Origin: Taudactylus pleione
Taxonomy: Eukaryota > Chordata > Amphibia > Anura > Myobatrachidae
DNA length: 64,000 nt
Direction: 5' to 3'
Assembly: GCA_031769625.1 (NCBI GenBank)
Contig: JAUIMM010000534.1
Location: forward strand, 12,911,001-12,975,000
Shown here: in pieces, positions 10,420 through 21,430 of the stretch
How the letters are laid out: the number at the start of each line of letters is the position of its first letter
Position numbering within the stretch: the stretch's first letter is position 1
The notes under the pieces: model-generated
What the model was told of the DNA's origin: nothing
The model's input: the letters and a program-made list of their open reading frames with translations, nothing else
The model's database searches: none
Program-made: the position numbers and the translations under genes

Positions 10420-11380
10420 TGGAGTGACACAGAGAGCCACATAGAGACACAGGCGGCCTTGTAGTGACACAGGGGGCTGGAGAGACATGGGATCTTCAGA
10501 GATACAGGGGGGCCTGGAGTGACAGATGAGTTTGGAGAGACACTTTTGGCCCTGGAGTAACACAGGAAGGCCTGGAAATACACAGGGGTGCTAGAAAGAC
10601 ACAGAAGGGCCTGGAAAGATACAACATGGGTCTGGAGTGACACAGGAGAGCCTGGAGCAACACAGGGAAGCCTGGAGTGACATGGAGGCTTGGATTGATG
10701 CATGGGATAATGGAGAGACACAGAGGGTGGCCTGGAGAGATTAATGGGGGCCTGGAGAGATACAGGGGAACCTTTAGTAGGGGCTTGGAGTAACACAGGA
10801 GGGGCAATAGAGACACAAAGTGACATGGGGCCTAGAAAGACAGAGGGGTCACATGGGGGGCCTGGAGTGACACAGTGAGGAGCTGGAGTGATACAGGGTG
10901 ACCTGGAGTGACACATGGGGGCTGGAGTGATACAGGGGAGCATGGAGAGACAAAGAGGGGTGATGTGGGGCCTAAAGTGACATAAGGGGCCTTAAGAGAT
11001 ACAGGGGGCCTGAAGTGACACAGGGGATCCTGGAGTAACACAGATAGATTACATAAAAGACCTGCAGATACACAGGCAAGCCTGGAAAGATACAGTGGGT
11101 AACACAGCAGGGGGCATGAAGAGATGCATGGGGGGCTGAAATTACATAGGGGTGCCTAGAGTGACATGTATGGAGGCTAGAAAGACACAGGGGTGACATG
11201 GGGGGGGCTTGGAGTGAAACAGGGGACCTGGAGTTACACAGGGGAGCATGGAGTGACACAAGGGGTGCAACAGGGAAGGCCTGGCGCATCACTGGGAGCC
11301 TGGAGAGACACAGGGAGAGCCTGAAGATAAACAGGGTGGCATGGAGTGACATAGAGGAGCCTACAGAGATACAGTAGGGG
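10420..11380. repeat. Minisatellite (GCCTGGAGTGACACAGGGG-type units)
   Basis: Diverged tandem units of about 20-24 bp, with GGAG(T/A)GACAC(A)GGGG recurring, fill nearly 1 kb of the hAT. Several minus-strand open frames (for example 10170-10943) are rich in Ser, Pro and Leu and come from the repeat; they are not genes. Confidence 0.85.
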
Positions 11381-12202
11381 ATAGTGCTGGAAAGGCTCAG
11401 AGATGACTGGAGACACTGGGTAGATGATGTGTGTATAGCATACTTACCTAATCTCCCAGAGTGGACAGGATTCTCCTGAATCTTTGGTGCTGTTCCTAGG
11501 TACTTGGGAGAGCATTCAAGTCTGCCAAGTACCACCCATTTTCTGAGTAAATTGGGCGGACCAGGCAATAAATGATGTGATTTATGCTGAATTGTGTCAT
11601 AATAGCCACGCCCTTTTCTTTACAATGTCAGTAATCTCGGTATTGTAAAGCAGGGGGCAGGACCACAATGCTGTGATCGTGTTGTCACACTCCCACACTG
11701 CCATCTTTGTCATGCCACACCCCCAACATGCCCCTTGCTGTGCCAAACTGGCTGCCTCTTCCTAGAGGGGGCAGCCAGAATGTCATCATCTATGATATAT
11801 AGTAAATTGTAATCTAGATAACAAAGGAAGGTGCCCCAGACTGTTATTTTGCCTAGGGCCCAATGGGGTCTTAATCTGGCTCTTTCTGTCTGACTATCTG
11901 AGTCAGTCATGTTAAGGAGGATGGTGAGCCATACTTATAACACTCTTAGTTGCCTCTGTCCATTTTCCATGGTCCTAGCCTAGCTGTAAGGCATATTTAA
12001 TTTGTAAAAAGCCACCCTGGGGCCTCCCCTTGGCTTCAATAGTTAAAAAACAAAAAAAATCCCTCAGGCCTTGCTTAATTAGTTTAAAAAAAGTAACAGG
12101 CAACAATAAAAGTTTATGTTTTTGGAAAACAATGAAGTGGATAGTGAGCGCCAATAGTGCTTTATAAATAAATATGAATAAATTATATAAGAATAGTATT
12201 AA

Positions 12203-12907
12203 ACACAGATATTCTTTTGTGGATTCGGCACCAGTAACAAAAGTCAAAGCCACAGTGACAATACCACCTTTGGTAAAAATTTGCGAGAAGCCCAACACTG
12301 ATAATCGGGCGTCCGCTCTTTGTCAACAGAACGTAGTACTGGTGATATACTACCTAATAATTTTAAAACAAATGGAGGGTTTGCCTAGGGCCCAATGGGG
12401 TCTTAATCTGGCTCAATGAGCGACAAACTCTGCTAATAAAATGTGCAAATTTAAATTATGTGCAAATAGTCACATAAAGTGCTTAGAAGTGCATAAAGTG
12501 CTAAACAGTGTTATTCTGAATTAAAATAACCATGCAATAAATGTCAATAAATATGAATTAAAATCATCAAAATTTAATACAGAGATTTAAAACAAGCAAG
12601 GTAAACAATGAGTTCAATAAGCAATTAAAAAATAGTTAACATTTAAAAGGAGAAGGTAAGCATCATCGCATGATATATAGGCATTAAAAAAGGGTAATAG
12701 CTTATCTGAGTCCAGATTCAGTAATTATAAGGGCAAGAGATAAGGTACCCAACGCGTTTCATCAGTAGACTTCTTCCTGGAAGTCTACTGATGAAACGCG
12801 TTTGTTATCTTATCTCAAATAGTCACTTTATGTGACTATTTGCACATAATTTAAATTTGCACATTTTATTAGCAGTTTGTCATTCATAGTCAACCCTCCA
12901 TTTGTTT
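12203..12907. mobile_element. Palindromic insertion with a 15-bp TSD
   Basis: TAAGAATAGTATTAA flanks the insertion at 12188-12202 and 12908-12922. Inside, about 12357-12481 and 12822-12907 are inverted copies (for example AATAAAATGTGCAAATTT and its complement). The centre is a perfect 22-bp stem, 12751-12772 with 12781-12802, around an 8-nt loop. A 15-bp TSD does not fit the usual cut-and-paste DNA transposons but does fit target-primed retroelements such as PLEs or LINEs. Confidence 0.72.
12776..12804 (+). ncRNA. Hammerhead-like half-motif in a perfect hairpin
   Basis: The order CCTGGAAG, GTC..GAT mini-helix, GAAA, palindrome ACGCGT, TT parallels the other copies, with helix II reduced to three pairs. 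The same sequence in inverted form at 12751-12772 makes a 22-bp stem, which would compete with any ribozyme fold. It is probably a relic. Confidence 0.35.
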
Positions 12908-13078
12908 TAAGAATAGTATTAATTAATAAAATGGCAGTGTGTGTAAAAAGAATATGTAAACATTTATGAAAGTGCCAAGTGTAAAAATCAACCTTTAAAT
13001 TGATGGTGTTCAGATAATGCTAGGTGCACTTTATTACAAACCGCTTCAAAAATGTATCCACCGTTACCCAATGCATAT

Positions 13079-13118
13079 CCCTTTGAAGAAGTATTATCTA
13101 GATGAAACGCATTGGGGG
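13079..13118 (+). ncRNA. Degenerate hammerhead-like motif
   Basis: The order is CCC, a TTTGAAGA-type core (13082-13089), a spacer, GAAA, ACGCAT, T, GGGGG. Helix I is CCC with GGG. One core base differs from CTGANGA and helix II is not clear. It sits at the centre of the outer inverted-repeat unit. Confidence 0.35.
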
Positions 13119-14430
13119 CTTCATCCACTTACTCTTCATGAACTTTTACCACCCTTTTAAGATAAGCCTTTTACCATCCATTTTAATCCTGTGTCCTTTT
13201 TAGGTTATGAACTGGACTCACTTTATTATGAATTTGGTCTCATGCTTGTTTTTTTATCTATTTAATGTGTTCATTTTAGCACTAGTGGGTGCTGATTGTA
13301 TTTTTAGTCTGTCTTATTAAAATTACAATTATTTTTAGAATATATTGTATAGTGGTTCACTGCACTATTTAGTTTATAGATGGTAGGTGCAATAAGCACT
13401 GGTAGAGTACTAATCCTCTAAGTTAGAGGTTTTATTTTTTTTTTCTTGGGTATTTGCAGGTTGCAATTTTTGAAATTACACATAGCATTGTCTAAACACC
13501 ATCAATTTAAAGGTTAATTTTTGCACTTGGCACTTTCATAAATGTTTACATATTCTTTTTACACACACTGCCATTTTATTAATTAATTCTATTATTTTAT
13601 CATTTATTCATATTTATTTATTTATTTATAAAGAACTATTGGTGCTCACTATCAACTTCATTGTTTTCAATATTCACATTGTAGATTGCCACTACTACAC
13701 CCCTGTTGATTGAGCTGACACCCACATAATTGGGGAGGGCACTATACTTAATGTTGTTTGATAATTACTACCACAACATAGGTCTCAACACAAATTATAT
13801 TGTATTTAGCACTGAAATCATTCTCAAATACACATATTGTTTTATATTTTATTATGTAAGTAATGTTATAATAATTAACCAGTTTATGTATCTAGATAAG
13901 ATGTCTATTATTCTTTTATATAATAATTTTTTTAGGGAGTGCTGTTTTTCATTTTGCCCTGGGCGCCAAAAACCCTAGATATGCCTCTGTCTGCAACTCA
14001 CTTTACATCACAATGATAAAGCACATAAGAAGCTACCATAGAACCATAAGTCAAATTGTTTAGCAAATGTTAAAGTCAAATGAAAAACATTTTTTAAAGG
14101 GGAACATCCCATTGCACTTGTCCCCACCTTGATGGAGTGAAAGCTTAGCCCACCTCACATCTTGCTGGGAGACCTCATGATTCCATCAACAGAGATGAAA
14201 GAATAAATCTTCTTTAGTGCAAGTGCATAAGCTGGTAGATTCTCAGAGGATAGACTCTTTAGAGAAAAGATCTATTTTTCATCATATTCAAATATATCTA
14301 ATTCACTGGTGATCCCATGGCTGTGACTACTAATTTTTAACAACAGTCTCGCCTGTCAGCAATAGTTTTTTCGATCTAAATGTGAAAACATTGTCACTTA
14401 CAGTGCACTGCTCACTGCATTCATCACTTA

Positions 14431-14961
14431 GTGCCTGATTCATTATGGATCACAATTGCTACCGCGTACGCAGATTGGTTGATGGTGTGTACTGCGCAAG
14501 CGTATGCATCTCAGTGCGCTCTGCGTTAACCTACACAGATACAAAGCCATCGCAGACAGAGGGACGGGACGTCAGTATTTGGGGGTGATGACGGGGAGTC
14601 GTCAGAGAAACACAAATGTGCCAGTCTGTTTGAACGCCTTTGCATACGCATCCATAGATTAGCCACTGCAATGGCAAACGCAGCTCGTGTATTCACTGCA
14701 TGCGACGAAGTTAGCAATTTCTGAGTAAGGTCAGACCTGCTGTAATGGTGCGTGAGGTGACGATGTTACTCGATGTTCCTGATGTATATGCAGGAATGAC
14801 AGGTATTACGGATGTGCAAAAGCGGTATTGGGCATCTCTATGCTGGCTTTGGGCGTCTCTACACTAGCTTTGCGATTGCAGTCATTAGCATTTTTTCGCA
14901 GCAGGCCTGCATGCGTAATCGCAACTGCGAATGCAATAGCGATTCGTAATGACTCAGGCCC
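14431..14961. mobile_element. Palindromic MITE, 3-bp TSD TTA (GGGCCTGATTC family)
   Basis: The ends GTGCCTGATTC and GACTCAGGCCC are inverted repeats, flanked by TTA at 14428-14430 and 14962-14964. The interior is CpG-rich with GCATGCGTA-like motifs and has no coding frame. Three-bp TSDs suggest PIF/Harbinger, but the family is not proven. Confidence 0.8.
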
Positions 14962-16024
14962 TTAGTTCAATGCTCATGGTATTTTTACATTTAGTAAACA
15001 GATACCAAAGATGTTGAGTAATGAAGTACAATGATGGTACGAATGTACTTTTGTTTGGTATTTGGTACAAACAATATAAATAAATAATTCTAAGTTTATA
15101 CAAAATATTTAATATTAGTCACTTAGTTTGTATTTGTAGTTTTACATATTTGATCAAGAAGTGTAATGTAATAACTTTTTTTAAATTTCATAATTAATTA
15201 TAAGAACAAAATAGGCATATAGTAATACAGTAGATTGTTACACGTGGAAGCATTGTTCCTCCCAGTGGCGTAAATTCATCCCAGACGCCCAGAGGCAAGT
15301 TATAATTTGGTGCCATCCCCCCCCCCCCATCACAGCCACTGACACTGTAATGTAGCAATTTGCATGCAGACAGGCTATAGATAGCGGAAGGCAGCAGCTG
15401 ATGGTCTGATACAGAGCTCTCCACTAGTGTATGGTGGCTTCTCAGGTGCCGGAAAGAGGTGCCATGTATTGGGCGGCCGTGACAGAACAAACCGGGTACA
15501 TAGTTACAGCCCTAAGTGGGGTGAATATGTTGTGGACAATGGAGTGGGTGCCCCCTTCAGAGCTGGAGCCCGGTGGCAGGTGCCTCCATTGTCTCCCATA
15601 GTTCTGCCCCTGGTTGCTCCATAAAATATAGATGCCCAGGGATCAGACCATAGGGGTGGAGAACGTCTTGACCCCCAGATTGTCTTCTAGGAGCCATAAC
15701 TTGAATATCTAAGCAGCTATAGACTTCATTATTGGAATCATAATGAAGAAGCAAAATAAAATTGATTGGCATCCTCGAGTTGATCTTCTATTGTGTTTAT
15801 CTGGCATCTGAAACCTTTTTTCCCAGAGGGAGGTGGGTTTTGTTAGCTACTTTACCAGCTTGTTTGTACATGAAAATAGTCAAATCATTTGCAAAAGTGA
15901 TTTCAACACTGACGAAAACAATAAAAGACAATTCAAAGGAATTAAAAATAGATTTCTGATTTGGAAGAAAAAAAACCCAGCATATTTTCTTCCCCAGTCT
16001 CTTGTTTTTCCTATTTTCATTTAC

Positions 16025-16193
16025 TTCTTTTCCAGTAATAGATTGTAGAAACCAGTGTAGCCTTTGCACTCTTTTCACCTCCCGTTACAGCTGTCAAATT
16101 CTTCTCTTCAGAATAGTCAGGGTAACTAGTTTCCGAAACTGTAGGCTGAAATGAAAACCCTCGAGATTCACAGGGGATGTTCATCTCAACGCT
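16025..16193 (-). CDS. Possible host exon (unidentified)
   Basis: On the minus strand a pyrimidine-rich tract (16201-16229) ends in AG (16195-16194). A 169-nt open stretch follows, encoding ESRGFSFQPTVSETSYPDYS and then NLTAVTGGEKSAKATLVST, and then a GT (16024-16023) in the context GAAGTAAAT. A branch-point-like CCTAAT lies upstream. The composition is balanced and not repetitive, unlike most open frames here. I do not recognise the protein; chance splice-like signals are quite possible. It could equally be an old processed or transposon fragment. Confidence 0.3.
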
Positions 16194-16716
16194 CTCCAAA
16201 GAGTAAGAGAAGGGCAAGAAAAGCAAAGTGTTACAAATTAGGCTCAACAATCAGTGTAGGTCACACCGCATGGAGAATTGACACAAACTGGAACATTTTA
16301 TTTGCCTCTATGAGTGGGCTGTAGTTATTTTGTACCTTAGCTGGTTATTATACAGTACTATAGTATTACTGTTTTCCCATTCAGCCAAATCTTTTTCCTC
16401 CTGCATTTAAAGATGCACAAACTCAGCTTGTCTGTATGCCTCCTGTGTGCTTTCAATGAAAGCCCTATGAAATATGGATTACATATTCCTCAGAACTGTT
16501 GTGACTTTCAGACAAGTAAACTCCTCAAACCTTAAATATGAAAGCTAGGTTTAAATAAAATCTATTAACCATGTTTGGAATTATTGAACAAAGGCAAAAA
16601 ATTCAGATTAAATATAAAGTACTAGTCAGTGTACTTGAATTGTCAATTATGTTTTAATGGCAAGAGCATTACCCATAGACACCCGCTATCAGTACTTTCA
16701 TGGCTTGAGACATTAT

Positions 16717-17180
16717 GGGGCTGATTCAGATTTGGGAGCAAATAAAAAAAAGGGGGGGAGGGTAACTTTGCGTCTTTGTAAAATTATGTTGCACTACAGG
16801 TGGGGCAAATGTAAAGTGTCAGAGAGATTTAGATCTGGAGGCGTGTCCTACATCAAATCTAAATTGCAGTGTCATGCAAAAGCAGCCAGTATTTACCTCA
16901 CATGCAAAAATAAATAAATAAATTAAAGTAACAGCTAAACTCATGTAATTTGGACATGGTTGGACAATCCAGAACCAAACTGGGACTTGGTTCGACTCGG
17001 AACCCCAAAGTGATTTCTAACTTGGACTCGGTTTGACTAGGAACCTCTAAATTCAGTTGTTGGGCAACCGGACCCGCACATCTCTAAAATAAATGTATTT
17101 AAATTTCTTGTATTGCAACATGGTTTGCCCAGGTGCAAAGTTACTCCTTTTTTCGTTTGGTGAAAACTCAGAATCAGCCC
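16717..17180. mobile_element. Palindromic MITE (GGGGCTGATTCAGA ends)
   Basis: The left end GGGGCTGATTCAGATTTG and the right end (reverse complement GGGCTGATTCTGAGTTTT) are inverted repeats. Inner inverted segments also match (GTAACTTTGC and GCAAAGTTAC). A block at about 16940-17085 (GGACTCGGTTTGACT-like) looks like a later foreign insertion. The TSD is not clear. Confidence 0.65.
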
Positions 17181-17383
17181 TCCCTGTGAGAAACCAGAGC
17201 AATAAAAAAAAATAAAAAATGCCTTATCTGCTATCCCATTTTTTAGTGCTTTTATTAAAATCATAGATCTAAAACTATGAATGCTTAAAATAAAGCTGCT
17301 CAGTATATGCAAAATCAGACAGTTTTCCCTGCATGCAAAAATTAAAAATACAAATTTAAATTTGCTCCTTTACGTGACTGGAG

Positions 17384-18152
17384 TTGTATTAAACCTTGGA
17401 GAGAGAAAATCTGGAAATAGATAAAGTACCAACCAATCAGCTTGTTACTGACATTTTACAGACTGTGAACCTGATTCAGACCTGCTCGCTAAGCTGCGGC
17501 CGCTAGCACTGACTGATAGTCACCCACATGCGCATGCATATAATTCGCAATGTGCGTGCGCAAGCCCATCTTAGCGATGGGCAATCGTGCGCTCGTAGTA
17601 CACAGGCTGCCCACTACTTTGAGTGACAGAATGTGCCATTTGTGGGTGGTAACAGGGGAAGGTGCTTGTGAATGGAGGAGTGGATGTTTGAACGCAGGCG
17701 TGTCTGGCCATCAGAATGGAGTTTCATGGGTGTGCATAATTAGCCAAGTAGCACCACTGAACACGTCACTTGGTTGTTTTTTAGCTTGAACTACTCACAG
17801 TGCTTGCCGGAGGGTAGAGTCAACCACAAGCGCTGCGGTCGCTTCCGATGGTGTATTAACACACTTCCTTGAGATGACGTGTGCTAGTGGGCGTCAAAAT
17901 ACACGCTAATGGGCGTCTCCATTGACAAAGTGATCGCTCGCCAATACATAGTGGGCGTGCTTATGCCTTGCCGAGCAAACGGATGCCTTGACGTCACTTT
18001 TTGCTAAATTTAAATACGCTGGGAGCGAGCAGACGCATTTAGCGAACGGGTCTGAATGAGCTCCAGTGTTTGAAAAATTACAATTAGAAGAGGATTGGTT
18101 GGTACTTTATCTTTCTCCACTTTATTTCTCTCCAATGTTTGATACATCTCTA
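17384..18152. mobile_element. MITE related to the copy at 26771-26948, split by another MITE
   Basis: The left part, TGTATTAAACCTTGGAGAGA through AAGTACCAACCAATCAG, and the right part, GATTGGTTGGTACTTTATC through TGATACATC, match the ends of the unbroken copy at 26771-26948. The 598-bp element 17468-18065 sits in the middle. Confidence 0.75.
17468..18065. mobile_element. Palindromic MITE nested in another MITE, 3-bp TSD GTG
   Basis: The ends AACCTGATTCAGACCTGCTC and the reverse complement of GGGTCTGAATGAGCTCCA match. GTG flanks both sides (17465-17467, 18066-18068), and removing the element restores the CTGTGTTTGAAAAA seen at 26866. The interior is CpG-rich without a coding frame. Confidence 0.82.
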
Positions 18153-18158
18153 ACTTTG

Positions 18159-18201
18159 TGTTATGAATCCAGGATTAGATTCACCACTGAGTAGCTATAG
18201 T
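18159..18201 (-). repeat. Gypsy 3' LTR, outer end (split by a hAT)
   Basis: TGTTATGAATCCAGGATTAG and the following TTCACCACTGA(G)TAGCTATAG match the start of the other LTR at 23795. The remainder of this LTR continues at 19629 after the hAT insertion. Confidence 0.8.
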
Positions 18202-19628
18202 CAGGGATGTAGTGAGGGTGGTTCCAGTGGAGCATGAGCTCCGGGTGCCGAAATGGACAGAGGGTGCCATTCATGGTCCCAAATTCATGGGGCGCTGCAA
18301 AGTATGATGGCCGCCTGTTAGTTTTATCTCAGTTTGTTTGCTCTATATCCTAAATAAGATATGGATCTGAGATCTGTTTCTACATTTCATGCTCCCTCAA
18401 GATGCCCAGATTGTCTCCCCTCTGGCTCTACCTCCTCTGTGATCATCTTCTGTCACCTCCCCTGCCAGATTGATTAAATTCACTTCTCACCTCTTTAATT
18501 CCCTTCCCTCTCTACCCTGTGATCGGCTCTTTGTCCCTGCCCACTCCTTTCTCATTGGCTTCTGTCACCACCCCTCTCTTATCGACTCTTTGTCCCTCCC
18601 CTCTCCTCTCCTTATTGGCTTCTATCACCACCTATCTCTGTTCGAGTCTTTGTCCCCCACACTCCTTTCTTATTGGCCCCTCTCTGATCGACTCTTTGCC
18701 CCTCCCCTCTCCTTTCTTATTGGCTTCTGACACCACCCCTGTCCTCTCTTTTTCTTATTGGCTTCTGTGGCTGTCCCTCTCTGATTGGCTTTGCCCCCCG
18801 CTCTCTTTTTTTATTGGCTTCTGTCACCTCCCCTCTCTGATCAGCATTTTCCTCTCCTCTCTCCTCTTTTATCCTCTCCCTTCTTCTCTCCTCATTCATT
18901 CATTGTACTTCAATGGACTTAAAAGTGATACATCTGAGGTAAAATCCTAAACTACAAATATAAGGTATGAGTTTAAAAAAGTCACTGCATTGGTATGCTA
19001 TTTAAAGTAATAAGGTGCTCCCAGGCATGACCACACAGTGTTATTTGAAAGATCTTTTAAAAAATATTAGGAGACCTGAAATAATAATAATGGTGGTAGA
19101 CAGAACACGATTAGTAGTACTCACATTAATATAGATACAATGTATATTTGCAAAGTAGGAGCATAGCTGAGAAGGGAGCTTACCATAGGTGTCCCCACTC
19201 CAGGGAAAGCTGCTTGGGGCAGTAATTGCAGTAATAAGCTGTGTACCCTGTGGAATCTCACTCTAGCACATGTATTCTATCAATTTAAGTTAAATGATCA
19301 GAACATATAATACAATCTCCTCTATTGACTAATAACAATGATTCAAAGGAGAAAAAAGTTGGATCCTAGGTGCTATACATAAATAAAGCAGTGCCAAAGC
19401 AGTTACCACTTAATGTCAGATAGTGCATCACCAAAGCATTCCATTCCCCGAATGGTACTGCAATGCCCCAGCGTGATACTGCCACTGTTTGCTGTTTTTC
19501 TCTTCACATCAGTATTTCCCCGCAAACTGGCCATACCGCACTGACACAGTTCTGTACAGGGAGGGGGGAAGGGGGGGCGGTATGACTTGCACTTTTTCCG
19601 GGTGCTATGGTTTCTTGCTACTCCTCTG
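18202..19628. mobile_element. hAT element inside the Gypsy LTR, TSD GCTATAGT
   Basis: GCTATAGT at 18194-18201 and 19629-19636 flanks the element, and removing it restores the LTR sequence seen at 23835. The ends are CAGGGATGTAGTGAG and (reverse complement) CAGAGGAGTAGCAAG. No transposase was found. It carries a pyrimidine-rich minisatellite at about 18470-18870. Confidence 0.9.
18470..18870. repeat. Pyrimidine-rich minisatellite (CTTATTGGCTTCTGTCACC units)
   Basis: Seven or so units of roughly 45-60 bp combine TTATTGGCTTCTGTCACC, CCCCTCTCTGATCGACTC and TTTGTCCCTCCCCTCTCC. They give leucine and serine-rich open frames on the plus strand that are not genes. Confidence 0.85.
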
Positions 19629-19877
19629 GCTATAGTGCTGAGGATTATGTAGTTATGACTGTTGGGGTACTCCTAAGAATGAAGTCCAGCAACAGCCTTG
19701 AGGGCTGGTAATGTTAACAAGATTCGGCTTTGGACGAGTAGCAGCCTTGGGGGCCAGTGGTGTTTGGCTTGGTGCAGCCATGGCCTAGTAGCAACCTTGA
19801 GGGCTTGTAGCACTTGGAAAGGTGTGGCCTTTGGGCCATGTAGCAGCCTTGAGGGCTGGTACAGCTTGGCAAGGTGC
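19629..19877 (-). repeat. Gypsy 3' LTR, inner part (truncated)
   Basis: This matches 23830-24110 of the other LTR, including the (G)AGCAGCCTTGAGGGCT repeats. It breaks off near 19877, where pol sequence begins directly, so the LTR and the end of pol have been joined by a deletion. Confidence 0.75.
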
Positions 19878-21430
19878 CAAACTTGTGATTCCAAAATTGT
19901 GTCACAAACTGAGGAGCTGATTCAGACCCGCTCGCTAAAAGGCATCCCACGCGTAGCTGGCCAATTGTTGCTTTCTGTGCATGGGTACGCATCGCAATGC
20001 ACGTGCGTGAACCACTGCGAAAGATTGGGAAGCGTTTGCTCATTGCGCATAGACAGCCCAGCAAAATGAGTGACAGGAGAAGCTGTTTGTGGGTGGTAAC
20101 AGGGGCAGGCCACTGGAAATGGGGCAGTGGAGATGCAAACACAGGAGTGCCTGACCATCTTAACGCCATTGCAGAAGCGTGCATAATTAACAGGCAGAGT
20201 CATTGTACACGTCACCTGGTTGTATTGCACACTGAGGTGATTGCAGTGCTTCCGGCAGGGTATAGTCAACCTCAAGCACTGAGATTGCTTCCGATGATGC
20301 TTGATGTACTAATGGTTTAATGCACTTCCAGGAGATGATGTGCGCAAGTGGGCAACTTATGAATGGCTGGTTGCCGTCTGCATACACACAGTGATCACAC
20401 GCCAATACATAGTGGGTTAGCTAATGTCTTGCCATGTGATTGCCTGCCTTGCTAGGCATGCGCTGGATTTGCATACGCTGGGTGAGAGCAAACACATCTC
20501 GCGAGTGGGTCTGAATGAGCTCCTGAGTCCCTCAGTCGGAAACAATATCAACAGGCAAGCCATGGAGTCTGAAAATGTGTAAAACAAACAAAGGAGATAA
20601 CATTTTAGCAGAAGGTAGTTTGGTGAGTGGAACGAAATAAACCATCTTGCTAAAATGGTCCACAATAGTCCGAGGAAGATGGAAAGTCCATGGCGATATG
20701 GGTCCAGGGCTTAGAAGGAGTAGGAAGAGGAAGCAGGAGACCAGGAGGAGTGGTGCGAGGAGATTTGTTTCGAGCACAAGTGTCGCAGGCTAACACAAAC
20801 TCCCGAACATCTTGAACCATGGATTGCCACTAAATTGAGCGAGCTAGAAACTAGGCTGTTTTAGAGATACCCGGATGGACAATATCTTTGGAAGAATGAA
20901 AGTCCAAAAGAACCGCATTCCGGAATCTCTCAGGAACAAACAACAACCCTTGTGGCTTCTCAGCTGGAGCTTCAGATTGACAGGAACAGATGGGATCTGC
21001 AAAACTCCTTGTCAGGACAGTGAAAGGCTGAACAGGTTGGAAACTTTGAGATAATGCATCCGCTTTGAGGTTCTTGGAGCTGGGCCAGAACAAAATTATG
21101 TAATTGAAGCGGGTGAAGAACAATGCCCACCATGCCTGTCTGGCATTCAACCTCTTAGCGGTCTCAATATATGACAAGTTCTTATTGTCAGTGAGCACCG
21201 TGATCACATGGTTTGCTCCTTCCAGCCAATGCCTTCAATCCTCAAATGCCCACTTGATGGCCAAGAGTTCATGATTCCCCACATCATAGTTTCTCTTGGT
21301 TGAGGCAAACTTCCGGGAGAAGAAGGCGCAGGGCTGTAATTTATTATCTCCAGGACCCCTCTGTGATAGAATAGCACCCATGCCTACCTTGGAGGCATCT
21401 ACCTTGATAATGGAGAGTAATGTGGTATCT
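19878..21430 (-). pseudogene. Ty3/Gypsy pol relic: RNase H and integrase N-part, split by a MITE
   Basis: Read on the minus strand, the RNase H domain comes first: KVDASKVGMGAILSQ (near 21400), FSRKFASTKRNYDVGNHELL, then [21 protein letters not shown] tether follows, then the integrase zinc-finger and core start (CDTCARNK, near 20790; HIAMDFP near 20690; [11 protein letters not shown] near 20535). After the nested MITE (19913-20523) the frame resumes with QFVTQFW (near 19890), the segment just after the second catalytic Asp of the DDE core. Frameshifts and stops occur throughout; the protease and RT and the integrase C-terminus are missing. It once belonged to a Gypsy element with gag at 23245-23740. 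It is non-functional. Confidence 0.9.
19913..20523. mobile_element. Palindromic MITE inserted in the Gypsy integrase, TSD TGA
   Basis: The ends GGAGCTGATTCAGACCCGCT and (reverse complement) GGAGCTCATTCAGACCCACT match. TGA flanks both (19910-19912, 20524-20526). Removing it rejoins the integrase reading VSD..TQFVTQFW, so the insertion lies in the catalytic DDE region. Confidence 0.88.

Larger units (their letters stand above)
12125..13672. repeat. Large inverted-repeat unit interrupted by a second palindromic insertion
   Basis: The outer arms 12125-12202 and about 13585-13672 are reverse complements (for example AACAATGAAG and CTTCATTGTT). The left arm resumes after the insertion at 12923-13015 and pairs with 13496-13585 (CACCATCAATTTAAAGGTT and its complement). 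The centre carries a hammerhead-like relic at 13079-13118. The whole forms a foldable unit of about 840 bp once the 705-bp insertion is removed. Confidence 0.8.
10159..13989. mobile_element. 3.8-kb hAT element with 8-bp TSD TCTGCAAC
   Basis: The left end CAGAGGCATAACTAGGG and the right end (reverse complement CAGAGGCATATCTAGGG) are inverted repeats with one mismatch. TCTGCAAC flanks both (10151-10158 and 13990-13997). I found no transposase, so it is non-autonomous. The interior holds a minisatellite (10420-11380) and a set of nested inverted repeats (12125-13672), including an insertion at 12203-12907. Confidence 0.9.

Noticed and set aside
10170..10943. 257-codon Ser/Pro/Leu-rich minus-strand open frame
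   Set aside because: It follows a 20-24 bp tandem array inside a hAT; no domain and overlapping open frames in other phases.
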